Source: QPIN01 sp964399475
GTDB taxonomy: Bacteria > Pseudomonadota > Gammaproteobacteria > Methylococcales > Methylomonadaceae
Length of the DNA: 32,047 nt
Assembly: GCA_964399475.1 (NCBI GenBank)
Contig: CAYNRB010000014.1
Span: 1 to 32,047 of the forward strand
Reading direction: 5' to 3'
Shown here piece by piece: positions 17,047 to 24,625 of this stretch. A model generated the notes under the pieces. The model did not search any database, was not told the DNA's origin, and saw only the letters and a program-made list of their open reading frames with translations. Position 1 is the first letter of the stretch. Each line of letters opens with the position of its first letter. Position numbers and translations under genes: made by a program.

Positions 17047-17292
17047 TTTTTTTAGTGCTGTAGTATTTTTGTTGAAAATCTAAGCCTCAGTCCGTATACT
17101 CCGCTCGGAGTATATATAATTGATCTATTTGGACTATCCAATCTGCATTATTATTTTCTAAAATAGTGGTTTTGTTCAATCAGTTAGAATAAATATGAGC
17201 CAAATCCAAATGTGCTATCATCCAACTTAATTTTTAGACAAATTTTTCCTCTTTTATTCTTAGAAAACTGAATAACTATAATAAACAAACAA
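17047..17292. other. recO-pdxJ intergenic region with a short hairpin
   Basis: About 245 bp without a gene. It holds TATACTCC-GCTC-GGAGTATA (17095-17114), an eight-base-pair stem with a four-base loop. It lacks a following T-run, so it is not a typical terminator. The spacing is long for two genes usually packed in one operon, so pdxJ may have its own promoter here. Confidence 0.5.
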
Positions 17293-18018
17293 ATGATTTT
17301 ATTAGGTGTAAACATAGATCATATTGCAACGTTGCGCCAAGCTAGGGGCACTCGTTACCCAGATCCCATACAAGCTGCTTTGGTAGCTGAGCAAGCGGGT
17401 GCGGATGGTATAACAGCGCATTTACGTGAGGATCGTCGGCATATACAGGATAGAGATATTTATTTATTACAGGAAAAGTTACATACTCGTTTAAATCTAG
17501 AGATGGCTGTGACTGATGAAATGATTGCTATTGCAACCGATGTTAAGCCCGATGCTTGTTGCTTGGTTCCAGAAAAAAGGCAGGAATTAACCACAGAAGG
17601 TGGTTTGAATGTAGTAGAAAATTCTGATCAAATGCTACTGGCTTGTCAACAATTAGCAGATGCAGGTATTGAAGTTTCACTATTTATTGATCCTGAATTC
17701 AAGCAAATTGATGCTGCGGTTAAGGCTGGTGCTCCGGTTATTGAATTACATACAGGATGTTATGCGGATGCTGAGAATAGAATTGAGCAAAAAGTTGAAT
17801 TGATTAGAATTCAGAAAGCAGCTGAATATGCTCACAGTCTTGGCTTACAAGTTAATGCGGGTCATGGTTTGCATATTCATAATGTGGAAGAGATTTGTAA
17901 AATACCGCAAATAGTCGAGTTAAATATTGGACATTCAATCATTGCACAGTCTGTTTTTTCAGGGTTAGAGAAAACGGTTAGAGATTTAAAAGGAATAATC
18001 AGAGGCGCTAGAGTCTAG
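17293..18018 (+). CDS. pdxJ: Pyridoxine 5'-phosphate synthase
   Basis: Condenses 1-deoxyxylulose 5-phosphate with 3-amino-2-oxopropyl phosphate to form pyridoxine phosphate (DXP-dependent vitamin B6 pathway). The 241-residue TIM-barrel protein carries LGVNIDHIATLRQARGTRYPDP at the N-terminus, GADGITAHLREDRRHI, and the phosphate-binding C-terminal segment VNAGHGLHIHNVEEI...LNIGHSIIAQSVF. Its TAG stop is one base before the ATG of the phosphatase gene. Confidence 0.97.
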   Translation: MILLGVNIDHIATLRQARGTRYPDPIQAALVAEQAGADGITAHLREDRRHIQDRDIYLLQEKLHTRLNLEMAVTDEMIAIATDVKPDACCLVPEKRQELTTEGGLNVVENSDQMLLACQQLADAGIEVSLFIDPEFKQIDAAVKAGAPVIELHTGCYADAENRIEQKVELIRIQKAAEYAHSLGLQVNAGHGLHIHNVEEICKIPQIVELNIGHSIIAQSVFSGLEKTVRDLKGIIRGARV

Positions 18019-18019
18019 T

Positions 18020-18775
18020 ATGCAAAAAGAGCTGGAATATTATCAATTAACAACGGTAGGCGATCGGACAATAAATCAGGATTGCACTGCACAAAAAGTT
18101 TCAAGTAAATATGGTTTGTTTGTGGTTGCAGATGGTTTAGGAGGGCATCATGCGGGTGAGAAAGCATCTAAATTCTTTTGTCAGGGTTTAATTAGGCAGG
18201 CCGATAAATATCATCGTATGCTGAAAAATCCGCGACAAAATACTTTGAAAAGTATATTTGCTCAATGGATTTCAGCAGCAGTATATGAAATGAAAAAATT
18301 ATTTGTAGGAGATGAAGAAGCCGTTAATGCACATACAACTTGTGTGATTTTATATTTGGATGATGATTTTTCCGCTAGCATCCATTGCGGTGATTCTCGT
18401 ATCTATCGTTTGGATGAAAAGCAAGTATTATGGCGAACTAAAGATCATTCATTAATCCAGAAGCAATTGGATGAAGGGGTGATTTCTGAAAGGGAAATGG
18501 GCTTGCATCCCGATCAACATCAACTGATTCGTAGTATTAACATTAAACATAGTAATCCGCAGGTAGAAGTGCATATCTATCCTCCGATCAAACCAGGTGA
18601 AACCTTTTTGCTGTGTACCGATGGTTTTTGGGAGTTTATTAAAGAAAATGATTTATTAGAACTATCTGCGCAGATGAGTGGTAAAAAAGAACTTAAAAAA
18701 ATAGCAAGAATGATGCATTTGCGAGCTAAAGGTAACAGTGATAATGTTACCGTGCAATGGATTAGGTGTCATTAA
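18020..18775 (+). CDS. PP2C-family serine/threonine protein phosphatase
   Basis: Metal-dependent protein phosphatase, 251 residues, all catalytic domain. The PP2C motifs are in order: VGDRTINQD (13-21), VVADGLGGHHAGEKAS (about 35-50), IHCGDSRIYRL, TKDHSLIQKQL, LLCTDGFWEFI and GNSDNVTVQWI, giving the acidic metal ligands. No partner kinase gene is visible in the window. It is coupled to pdxJ (1 bp gap) where many gammaproteobacteria have acpS. Confidence 0.92.
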   Translation: MQKELEYYQLTTVGDRTINQDCTAQKVSSKYGLFVVADGLGGHHAGEKASKFFCQGLIRQADKYHRMLKNPRQNTLKSIFAQWISAAVYEMKKLFVGDEEAVNAHTTCVILYLDDDFSASIHCGDSRIYRLDEKQVLWRTKDHSLIQKQLDEGVISEREMGLHPDQHQLIRSINIKHSNPQVEVHIYPPIKPGETFLLCTDGFWEFIKENDLLELSAQMSGKKELKKIARMMHLRAKGNSDNVTVQWIRCH

Positions 18776-18784
18776 GAGGTGATG

Positions 18785-18881
18785 TGTAGAGCGACTTTAG
18801 TCCGCTTTTTTTTGTGAGGTGATGAGGTTTAATTTTCAAGGCACCAACAAACTATCATTGCGGACTAAGGTCTGCTCTACA
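18785..18881. repeat. 97-bp GTAGAGC inverted repeat
   Basis: TGTAGAGC followed by GACTTTAGTCCGC (18785 on) pairs with GCGGACTAAGGTC plus TGCTCTACA (ending 18881), with a few mismatches. It lies between the convergent phosphatase and sigma-54 regulator genes, where it could also serve as a bidirectional terminator; an eight-T run follows the left arm. Confidence 0.65.
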
Positions 18882-18914
18882 ATCCAAATGGTACTGCTGT
18901 TTACTTACAAAAAA

Positions 18915-19874
18915 TTAATGTGTAGCAATACCATGTTTTTGAATCCGGTATAGCAAGGTATCTCGGGAGATGCCTAGTAAACGAGCTGATTTGCTACGGT
19001 TGCCGAGAGTTCTGGTCAATGCCTGGGTTATCATGTCAGCTTCAAGATCATCTAATTGCAATCCGCTTTCTGGTAATATAAATGTAGAATCAGCTGCTGA
19101 AGGCGGTACGCAGCTACTGAATTCGTGCGGAAGATTTTCTGGTTCTATAGTCTGCCCAGCCAATAGAATGCTAAGACGTTCGCAGAGGTTGCGTAATTCA
19201 CGGATATTACCTGGCCAGTCATAGTCACGTAAAATTTTAAACGATTGTTTGCTGAATTTTACTGCTTTTAAGGAATGTTGAGAAGAGAACTGAGTCAAAA
19301 AATGTTTGACTAAGGCTTCAATATCTTCAGTACGTTGTTTAAGTGCCGGGATTTCAAGAGGAACAACATTTAAGCGAAAATATAAATCTTGACGAAATTC
19401 ACCGTCTGCAATCTGTTTATTTAGATCCGCATTGGTTGCAGCAATAACGCGAACATTAACTTGGTAAGGCTTGGTCTCGCCTACTGCAAGGCATTCTCCT
19501 GATTCCAAAAACCTTAATAGTTTTGTTTGAATAGTTAGAGGGAGTGAATTAATTTCATCTAAAAAGAGTGTCCCACCATCTGCGGCTTGAAATAATCCCT
19601 GTTTATTGGCGATGGCGCCCGTAAAAGCCCCTTTTTTATGCCCAAACAATTCTGATTCAACTAAACCTTCAGGCAATGCTGCGCAATTCAAAGTAATAAA
19701 AGGTCTATCCGCACGCGAACTTTCTTTTTGAATGGCAGTGGCGAGCATTTCTTTTCCCGAACCAGTTTCACCTTTAATTAAAATGGTTACATCGGTAGCA
19801 GCAACAATTCTAGAGCTTCGGATAAGTGATTCAAATGCTGGAGAATGGCCAATGTTTGAATTAAAATGGTTCAT
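18915..19874 (-). CDS. Sigma-54-dependent transcriptional activator without a sensor domain
   Basis: Bacterial enhancer-binding protein that remodels sigma-54 RNA polymerase. The 319 residues start directly in the AAA+ domain: Walker A GETGSGKE (35-42), the sigma-54-contacting GAFTGA loop (82-87) and Walker B GGTLFLDE (100-107). The R-finger region includes FRQDLYFRLNVVPLEIPAL. The C-terminus is a Fis-type helix-turn-helix (LGNRSKSARLLGISRDTLLYRIQKHG). There is no receiver, GAF or PAS domain, as in PspF-like activators, so control must come from a partner protein or from expression level. The target genes cannot be told from the sequence. Confidence 0.9.
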   Translation of the reverse strand: MNHFNSNIGHSPAFESLIRSSRIVAATDVTILIKGETGSGKEMLATAIQKESSRADRPFITLNCAALPEGLVESELFGHKKGAFTGAIANKQGLFQAADGGTLFLDEINSLPLTIQTKLLRFLESGECLAVGETKPYQVNVRVIAATNADLNKQIADGEFRQDLYFRLNVVPLEIPALKQRTEDIEALVKHFLTQFSSQHSLKAVKFSKQSFKILRDYDWPGNIRELRNLCERLSILLAGQTIEPENLPHEFSSCVPPSAADSTFILPESGLQLDDLEADMITQALTRTLGNRSKSARLLGISRDTLLYRIQKHGIATH

Positions 19875-19939
19875 TGTTCTGCTCTCAAAATAGTGGTAAG
19901 AATTGAGGATTTAATAACATTCGAAGGCAAGGCAACTCG

Positions 19940-20078
19940 CAATAAATAAACTAACCCATCTTGCTGATCTTTTTGTCCCTGATCAAACAATCTCAATCGT
20001 TACGTAGAATAACTATGCGCCTCTTGAGATTGTTTAATCAGAAACAAAAAATCCTACACAATTTTGGCATATTTATTG
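19940..20078 (+). repeat. Long palindromic repeat family 1, copy C
   Basis: Three nested pairs of arms surround the core TTACGTAG-AATAA-CTATGCGCCT: CAATAAATA/TATTTATTG at the ends, TTTTTGTCCCTGAT/ATCAGAAACAAAAA in the middle, and AAACAATCTCAA/TTGAGATTGTTT inside. The core is shared with the other copies. The inner arms are unlike those of copies B and D (GCAACAG/CTGTTGC) yet still complementary. Confidence 0.75.
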
Positions 20079-20133
20079 TTGGAAACCACCTAAGTCAATA
20101 TTTCGGTGTTTGTTAAATCACTACTTCTATTTC

Positions 20134-20850
20134 TTATAGATGTTGTAATCGCATTGGATTAAGCCAAGGGAAGGCAGCAATAATAGCAACAAGAATCAAG
20201 AGAAATCCTATAAATTGTTTAAAACGCTGCATTCTGGAAAGCTTAGTTAAAACTTCGGTCATTATACCGACTCCCATGACAGAAGGCAAAGTACCAAGTC
20301 CAAATGCAAGCATGGTCATTGAACTTTGCAATATATTTCCAGTGGTTGCGGCGAGTGCTAGTGCTGCATAGACAAGTCCACAAGGTAGCCAACCCCAAAT
20401 CATGCCAAATAAATAAGCTTGTGTACGATTACTGACTGGAATCAGTTTACGTCCAAAGGGTTCAATTAATTTCCAGAAGTGAGAGCCAATTTTTTCAACA
20501 TAGGCAAAACGTGGAAACCAACCAGCAATGTATAAACCTGCACTGACCATAAAGAGGGAAGAAAGTATTTGTAAGACTCTGTGACCATGACCGGCAGCAA
20601 AAGGGAGGGTCAGAAGGGTTTCTGCAATTCCAACCAATGCACCTGCTATAGCATAGCTAAAGATGCGACCAAGATTATAATTTAGAACATAAGGAAATAA
20701 CGCAGATTTGTTGTTTCTGATTTCAGGTTTTAGACTTAAAGTAAGTGAGCCAATAATAGAGCCGCACATACCAATACAATGAAGGCTGCTAAATAAACCC
20801 ATAGCAAAGGCCGCAAAAAAAGATGCGTTAAAGGCAAGATCAAATTCCAT
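20134..20850 (-). CDS. TauE/SafE (DsbD_2-like) family membrane protein
   Basis: The 238-residue protein has about six membrane helices and begins with the family hallmark GLFSSLHCIGMCGSIIGSL, with Cys25 and Cys29 in the first helix. Further hallmarks are NLGRIFSYAIAGALVG and GMIWGWLPCGLVYAAL. These proteins are annotated as sulfite-exporter or urease-accessory-like and are often found near cytochrome oxidase assembly or copper-handling genes. The true substrate is unproven. It is followed on the same strand by the sigma-54 regulator, with repeat copy C in between, and is divergent from a TonB-dependent receptor, which makes a metal-related role possible. Confidence 0.85.
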   Translation of the reverse strand: MEFDLAFNASFFAAFAMGLFSSLHCIGMCGSIIGSLTLSLKPEIRNNKSALFPYVLNYNLGRIFSYAIAGALVGIAETLLTLPFAAGHGHRVLQILSSLFMVSAGLYIAGWFPRFAYVEKIGSHFWKLIEPFGRKLIPVSNRTQAYLFGMIWGWLPCGLVYAALALAATTGNILQSSMTMLAFGLGTLPSVMGVGIMTEVLTKLSRMQRFKQFIGFLLILVAIIAAFPWLNPMRLQHL

Positions 20851-21086
20851 AGGTTGGCAACATTATCACAGTGAGATAAGGATAGATATACAAAGCATAA
20901 TTTTTATCTGTAAAGAGTCTAAAAATAAGGGATATGACTTAATTTAATTGTGTTAAATAACATAGTTTAATTAATGGCTGGTTGTTGCTTTTTTGTAAGT
21001 ATTTGTTGCTCAATAACAAAAAATAGGCTGGAATAGAATATGCTAATATAGTTGTTAAAATTAAATTGATAGATGAGAGGATCATA
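20851..21086. other. Divergent promoter region between the TauE/SafE and TonB-receptor genes
   Basis: An AT-rich 236-bp stretch without a gene. It should carry promoters for both divergent genes. GAGAGG at 21075-21080 is the ribosome-binding site for the TTG at 21087. No confident -35/-10 pair or sigma-54 box was found. Confidence 0.5.
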
Positions 21087-23189
21087 TTGAAAACCAAATT
21101 AAGTTTGACCATTGCCAGTTTGTTGGCAATACCTTTTCAAGTAGTCGCAGAACATAAGCAGTTGCCTACTATAGTAATAGAAGGCAGTGCAATGCGAGCA
21201 GGTACTTTTGGTACGGCGCCCGATTCATCAGGGTTGAAAGATACTGCTTCATTGCTCAAACGTGTACCAGGTGCAAATGTTAATCGTAATGGACCCTTAA
21301 CTGGGATTGCTACTTATAGAGGTATGTATGGTAATAGGATTAATATTACTATTGATGGTGCGAACATGAAAGAAGTGGGACCAAACAGTATGGATCCACC
21401 ATTGAGCCATATTCCAGCACCTTTAACAGGCTCGCTTACTGTTCATAGAGGGATTTCTCCTGTCAGTAGCGGCATAGAATCATTTGGTGGTTCTATGCAT
21501 GCAGAATCCAAAAAAGGTTCTTTTGCTGAGACTGATGAAATAGAAACTCATGGAACTGCTTCAATGGGCTACAGTTCAGTTGAAGATGGGTATTATGGTT
21601 CTTTATTAGGTTCAGTAGCCAATAAAAACCATAAGTTATATCTTAGTGGAAGCAAGGAACAAGGACGCGACTATAAGATTAAAAACAATCAGAAACAGGT
21701 TCCTTCACAATATGATCGTGAAGCTTTTACATTGGGATATGGATACCAGCGAGAAGATCATGAGTTTGCTATTAATTACAGCAACAATAATACGGGACAT
21801 ACAGGTACACCGGCATTGCCAATGGATATTGCTTATGTGAGGGGAGGGCTATACGATGCAAAATACAGTTGGGATTTAGGTGAAGGTTATCAGCTAAAAA
21901 CTAATGTATTTTATCAGAAAATGCGTCATGAAATGAGTAATGGCCTTTTTCGACTAGGCGGTACTTCTGCAAGAGATCTGATTTCTAACCAAACCCGAGT
22001 TGAAGCTGGTGGTATAGACCTTGCTTTTTCTCTGCCCTTATTTGAGGGTGATTTAACAATCGGGGTTAATGGTGACCAATCTAATCATGATGCTACCATT
22101 ACTCGGGTTGGCACCAGTGCAACAGATGGCGGGCCAATGGGTGGTATGACTGCCATGGTAAATGCTTTTAATGATGTTGAAAGAGACCGATATAGTTTGT
22201 TTACTGAATGGCAAGGAGAAATTGCCGAGGCTTTATCTTTAGAATTAGGAGCTAGATATAATCATACTTGGATGAATGCAGGTGATGTTTCTGGTGGTAA
22301 TCCAAATGCTATGGATGCTTTTGTAAGTCGTGTCGGGCGTGATAGAGTTATATTTAATGCGCAAGACAGGTCGCGTAATTTTAATGATGTAGATTTAACG
22401 GCTATTTTCCGCTATGCGGCATCCGATCAATTAGATATTGAGCTGGGTTTTGGTCGAAAAAATAGAGCTCCTAGTTATCAGGAATTGTATTTGTTTACTA
22501 ATTTATCGGCAGTGGGCGGATTAGCCGATGGAAATACCTATTTAGGTAATCTGGAGTTAGAGCATGAAACAGCTTATCAAATAGATTTAGGCTTTGACTG
22601 GCATAACGACAATGCTTACTTTGCCCCTCGCTTTTTCTACCATTATGTGGATGACTATATTCAAGGTGTGAGATCGGCAAGAGCACAAGCAGCTATTGGA
22701 ACAAATATCCTGGAATTTAATAACATTCAGGCGCAATTATTTGGTGTTGATCTTGAAACAGGCTATACCATTAATGATAACTGGCGTGTCGATGCGGGTT
22801 TAAATTATGTTCGGGGTATGCGGGTTAATTCACCTACCAGTGATAATGATTTATATCGTATTGCCCCTTTGAATGGACGTGCTCAGCTTACTTATGAGCA
22901 GTCTGGTTGGATGGGCGCGATTGAGGGTGTCTTTTATGCGGATCAAGGCGATGTTATTGGCTATAGAGATGGTGTAGGGGATGAGCTAAAAACCAAAGGC
23001 TATATGTTGATGAATCTGCGAGGACAGTACGAACCATATCATGGGGTTGTCATAGGGACAGGTATAGAAAACGTGCTTGATACCAAACATTTTGATCACT
23101 TGGGTGGGTATCAGTTGCATAATCGAGCTAATGGACGTGTTGCATCTACAGGACGCAATATTTATGCTACTTTGAGTTATAACTGGTAG
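21087..23189 (+). CDS. TonB-dependent outer-membrane receptor, possibly for a metal
   Basis: Beta-barrel transporter for an iron, copper or other chelate, about 700 residues. The TTG at 21087 is preferred over the TTG at 21066. It has GAGAGG six bases upstream and gives a classical signal peptide (MKTKLSLTIASLLAIPFQVVA). A TonB-box-like segment PTIVIEG follows, then the plug domain (LLKRVPGANVNRNG, YRGMYGNRINITIDGA, SMDPPLSHIPA, GGSMHAESKKG). The barrel ends in ATLSYNW with a terminal aromatic residue. The MDPP(L/T) segment is reminiscent of the OprC/NosA copper-receptor group, but the glycine-cysteine segment remembered for that group is absent. Metal specificity is inference. Confidence 0.9.
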   Translation: MKTKLSLTIASLLAIPFQVVAEHKQLPTIVIEGSAMRAGTFGTAPDSSGLKDTASLLKRVPGANVNRNGPLTGIATYRGMYGNRINITIDGANMKEVGPNSMDPPLSHIPAPLTGSLTVHRGISPVSSGIESFGGSMHAESKKGSFAETDEIETHGTASMGYSSVEDGYYGSLLGSVANKNHKLYLSGSKEQGRDYKIKNNQKQVPSQYDREAFTLGYGYQREDHEFAINYSNNNTGHTGTPALPMDIAYVRGGLYDAKYSWDLGEGYQLKTNVFYQKMRHEMSNGLFRLGGTSARDLISNQTRVEAGGIDLAFSLPLFEGDLTIGVNGDQSNHDATITRVGTSATDGGPMGGMTAMVNAFNDVERDRYSLFTEWQGEIAEALSLELGARYNHTWMNAGDVSGGNPNAMDAFVSRVGRDRVIFNAQDRSRNFNDVDLTAIFRYAASDQLDIELGFGRKNRAPSYQELYLFTNLSAVGGLADGNTYLGNLELEHETAYQIDLGFDWHNDNAYFAPRFFYHYVDDYIQGVRSARAQAAIGTNILEFNNIQAQLFGVDLETGYTINDNWRVDAGLNYVRGMRVNSPTSDNDLYRIAPLNGRAQLTYEQSGWMGAIEGVFYADQGDVIGYRDGVGDELKTKGYMLMNLRGQYEPYHGVVIGTGIENVLDTKHFDHLGGYQLHNRANGRVASTGRNIYATLSYNW

Positions 23190-23210
23190 CTTTTTAGATC
23201 GGAAGAAACT

Positions 23211-23238
23211 AGAGTGCTAAAACATGTTTTAGCACTCT
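23211..23238. repeat. Perfect 28-bp palindrome
   Basis: AGAGTGCTAAAACA plus its exact complement. Identical over the inner 24 bases to the palindrome at 341-366, with the outermost two bases on each side changed in a matching way (AA/TT there, AG/CT here). Confidence 0.75.
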
Positions 23239-23239
23239 A

Positions 23240-23400
23240 AGGAACGAGGATTCAATAATATACGAATTTTGACTTGTCTTTTTGTCCGTCTTCTGCGTTG
23301 TAGCAACAGTTGCGTAGCTTGCTATGCGCCTGTTGCTACGCCTTGAAGACGAACAAAAATCCTGCGTCAAACTTTCGCATATTATTAAATCCTCGTTCCT
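23240..23400 (+). repeat. Long palindromic repeat family 1, copy D (best preserved)
   Basis: Outer arms AGGAACGAGG (23240-23249) and CCTCGTTCCT (23391-23400) are exact complements. Further pairing continues inward: ATTCAATAATAT with ATATTATTAAAT, then TTTTTGTCCGTCTTC with GAAGACGAACAAAAA, and GTAGCAACAG with CTGTTGCTAC. The centre is TTGCGTAGCTTGCTATGCGC. The whole 161 bp could fold into one long hairpin. Confidence 0.8.
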
Positions 23401-23471
23401 AAGTTATCCGTGTAGTACCCATGAAAATTATTTGAATGTAGGGGATCATGCTCTAAATAGGCTAAAGTAAT

Positions 23472-24206
23472 TCAGGTTTGTTTCTTAAATTGAGAAAAAA
23501 TCTGCCCTTGAATTTTTTCAGCCATTTCTTTTGGATTAGCCGCATCGCGGATAGGCCGTCCAACAACAATATAATCCGCACCGTTCTGAAATGCCTGTTC
23601 AACACTAACCACACGTTTTTGATCATCCTCAAGTCGATTATCTACAGGCCTAATGCCTGGAGTAATAACCAATAATTTATTATCCAGTTCTTTTCGTATC
23701 ATTTGAACCTCAAGCCCTGATGAAACGATACCATCGCAGCCTATCTGTAAAGCGCGTTTAGCACGGGATAAAACTAATTCACGCACATCACACTTAAACC
23801 CAAGATCATCCAGATCACCGCGATCAAGGCTAGTTAATGCGGTAACGGCTAATACTTTTAAATCGCCTTTGTTTTCTGCTGCTGCTTCCATAATGGCATC
23901 ATTGCCGTGGATGGTTGCCAAATCAACGCCTTTATTGCTTAAAGCCTTAATAGCACGGCCTACGGTTGCAGAAATATCAAAAAATTTTAAATCAACAAAG
24001 ACTTTTTTGTTTTTTGCTTTTAACCATTCAATAAAGCCAAAATAATCCCCAGACATAAATAATTCCATACCCACTTTATAGAAAATAACAGAATCCCCCA
24101 GCGTTTCAACTAAAGCTTGTGCTTCTTGAATAGATGATAAATCCAGAGCCATAATTAATCTTTCACGGGTTGGAATGGGTTTGTTTGATAGTAATGATTG
24201 CGTCAT
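23472..24206 (-). CDS. pyrF: Orotidine 5'-phosphate decarboxylase
   Basis: Last step of UMP synthesis. The 244-residue TIM-barrel protein has the catalytic D-x-K-x-x-D signature as DLKFFD (Asp72, Lys74, Asp77). Other matches are the N-terminal IMALDLSS segment, TPGIRPV and the phosphate-binding GRPI near the C-terminus. A second in-frame Met at 19 would give the shorter N-terminus seen in many relatives, but the longer start at 24206 is kept because the reading frame and length are acceptable. The gene is monocistronic, tail to tail with the receptor gene. Confidence 0.95.
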   Translation of the reverse strand: MTQSLLSNKPIPTRERLIMALDLSSIQEAQALVETLGDSVIFYKVGMELFMSGDYFGFIEWLKAKNKKVFVDLKFFDISATVGRAIKALSNKGVDLATIHGNDAIMEAAAENKGDLKVLAVTALTSLDRGDLDDLGFKCDVRELVLSRAKRALQIGCDGIVSSGLEVQMIRKELDNKLLVITPGIRPVDNRLEDDQKRVVSVEQAFQNGADYIVVGRPIRDAANPKEMAEKIQGQIFSQFKKQT

Positions 24207-24426
24207 AAATTTCTAACTATGGATAAGTTGGCTAAGAATGGTAATAGTAAACAGGCTTGCCCCAAAGAAGATAGTCTGGCGGCAAACGATTGATAATTTA
24301 ATGTATTTATTTTAAAAACGTTGTTTTTTAAAATATATGTTTCATAGTAGGCTAGGTTAATCTGATTCAAGTTGAATTATATGTGTTTGCTATATGTTAC
24401 AGGGCGAACTTGATAGGTTTTTTGTG

Positions 24427-24494
24427 GGGTGGGCAGTCTTTTTTGCCCACCGTTTCGTTCTCCTGTATTGATGGGCAAAAAAGACTGCCTACCC
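24427..24494. repeat. GGGTGGGCAGTCTTTTTT inverted repeat
   Basis: GGGTGGGCAGTCTTTTTTG and CAAAAAAGACTGCCTACCC are complementary with one mismatch, separated by about 30 bp. A 19-bp stem this good would be very stable in RNA. The T6 inside the stem makes a terminator role uncertain. Confidence 0.65.
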
Positions 24495-24508
24495 TGCGTT
24501 CCCTCAAA

Positions 24509-24543
24509 TTTTCAACTTCCCTATAATTGTAGTGGATACAATT
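24509..24543 (+). repeat. 35-bp dispersed repeat, copy 2
   Basis: Nearly identical to the minus-strand sequence at 97-131 (TTTCAACTTCCCTATAATT then GTAGTGGATACAATT), with one substitution plus one indel. Confidence 0.6.
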
Positions 24544-24625
24544 ATATTGCTAATAGATTATTGTATGCAATAGAAGTGATCAATATAATGCCATAAATCC
24601 AGTAGCTTTTTAGGTATCGAATATT

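Larger units (their letters stand above)
23190..23471. other. Intergenic region filled by repeat copy D
   Basis: Between the convergent receptor gene and pyrF. Nearly all of it is repeat: the perfect 28-bp palindrome (23211-23238) followed directly by family 1 copy D (23240-23400). Together these could act as a bidirectional terminator. Confidence 0.6.
24207..24625. other. Intergenic region between pyrF and cinA
   Basis: Divergent promoters of pyrF and cinA should lie here. It holds an inverted repeat (24427-24494) and the second copy of the 35-bp motif (24509-24543). Otherwise AT-rich with nothing recognised. Confidence 0.6.

Noticed and set aside
20974..20988. Possible sigma-54 promoter (TGGCTGGTTGTTGC) before the TonB receptor
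   Set aside because: The GG and GC dinucleotides are separated by 9 rather than the required 10 bases, and the -24 box does not match TGGCAC.
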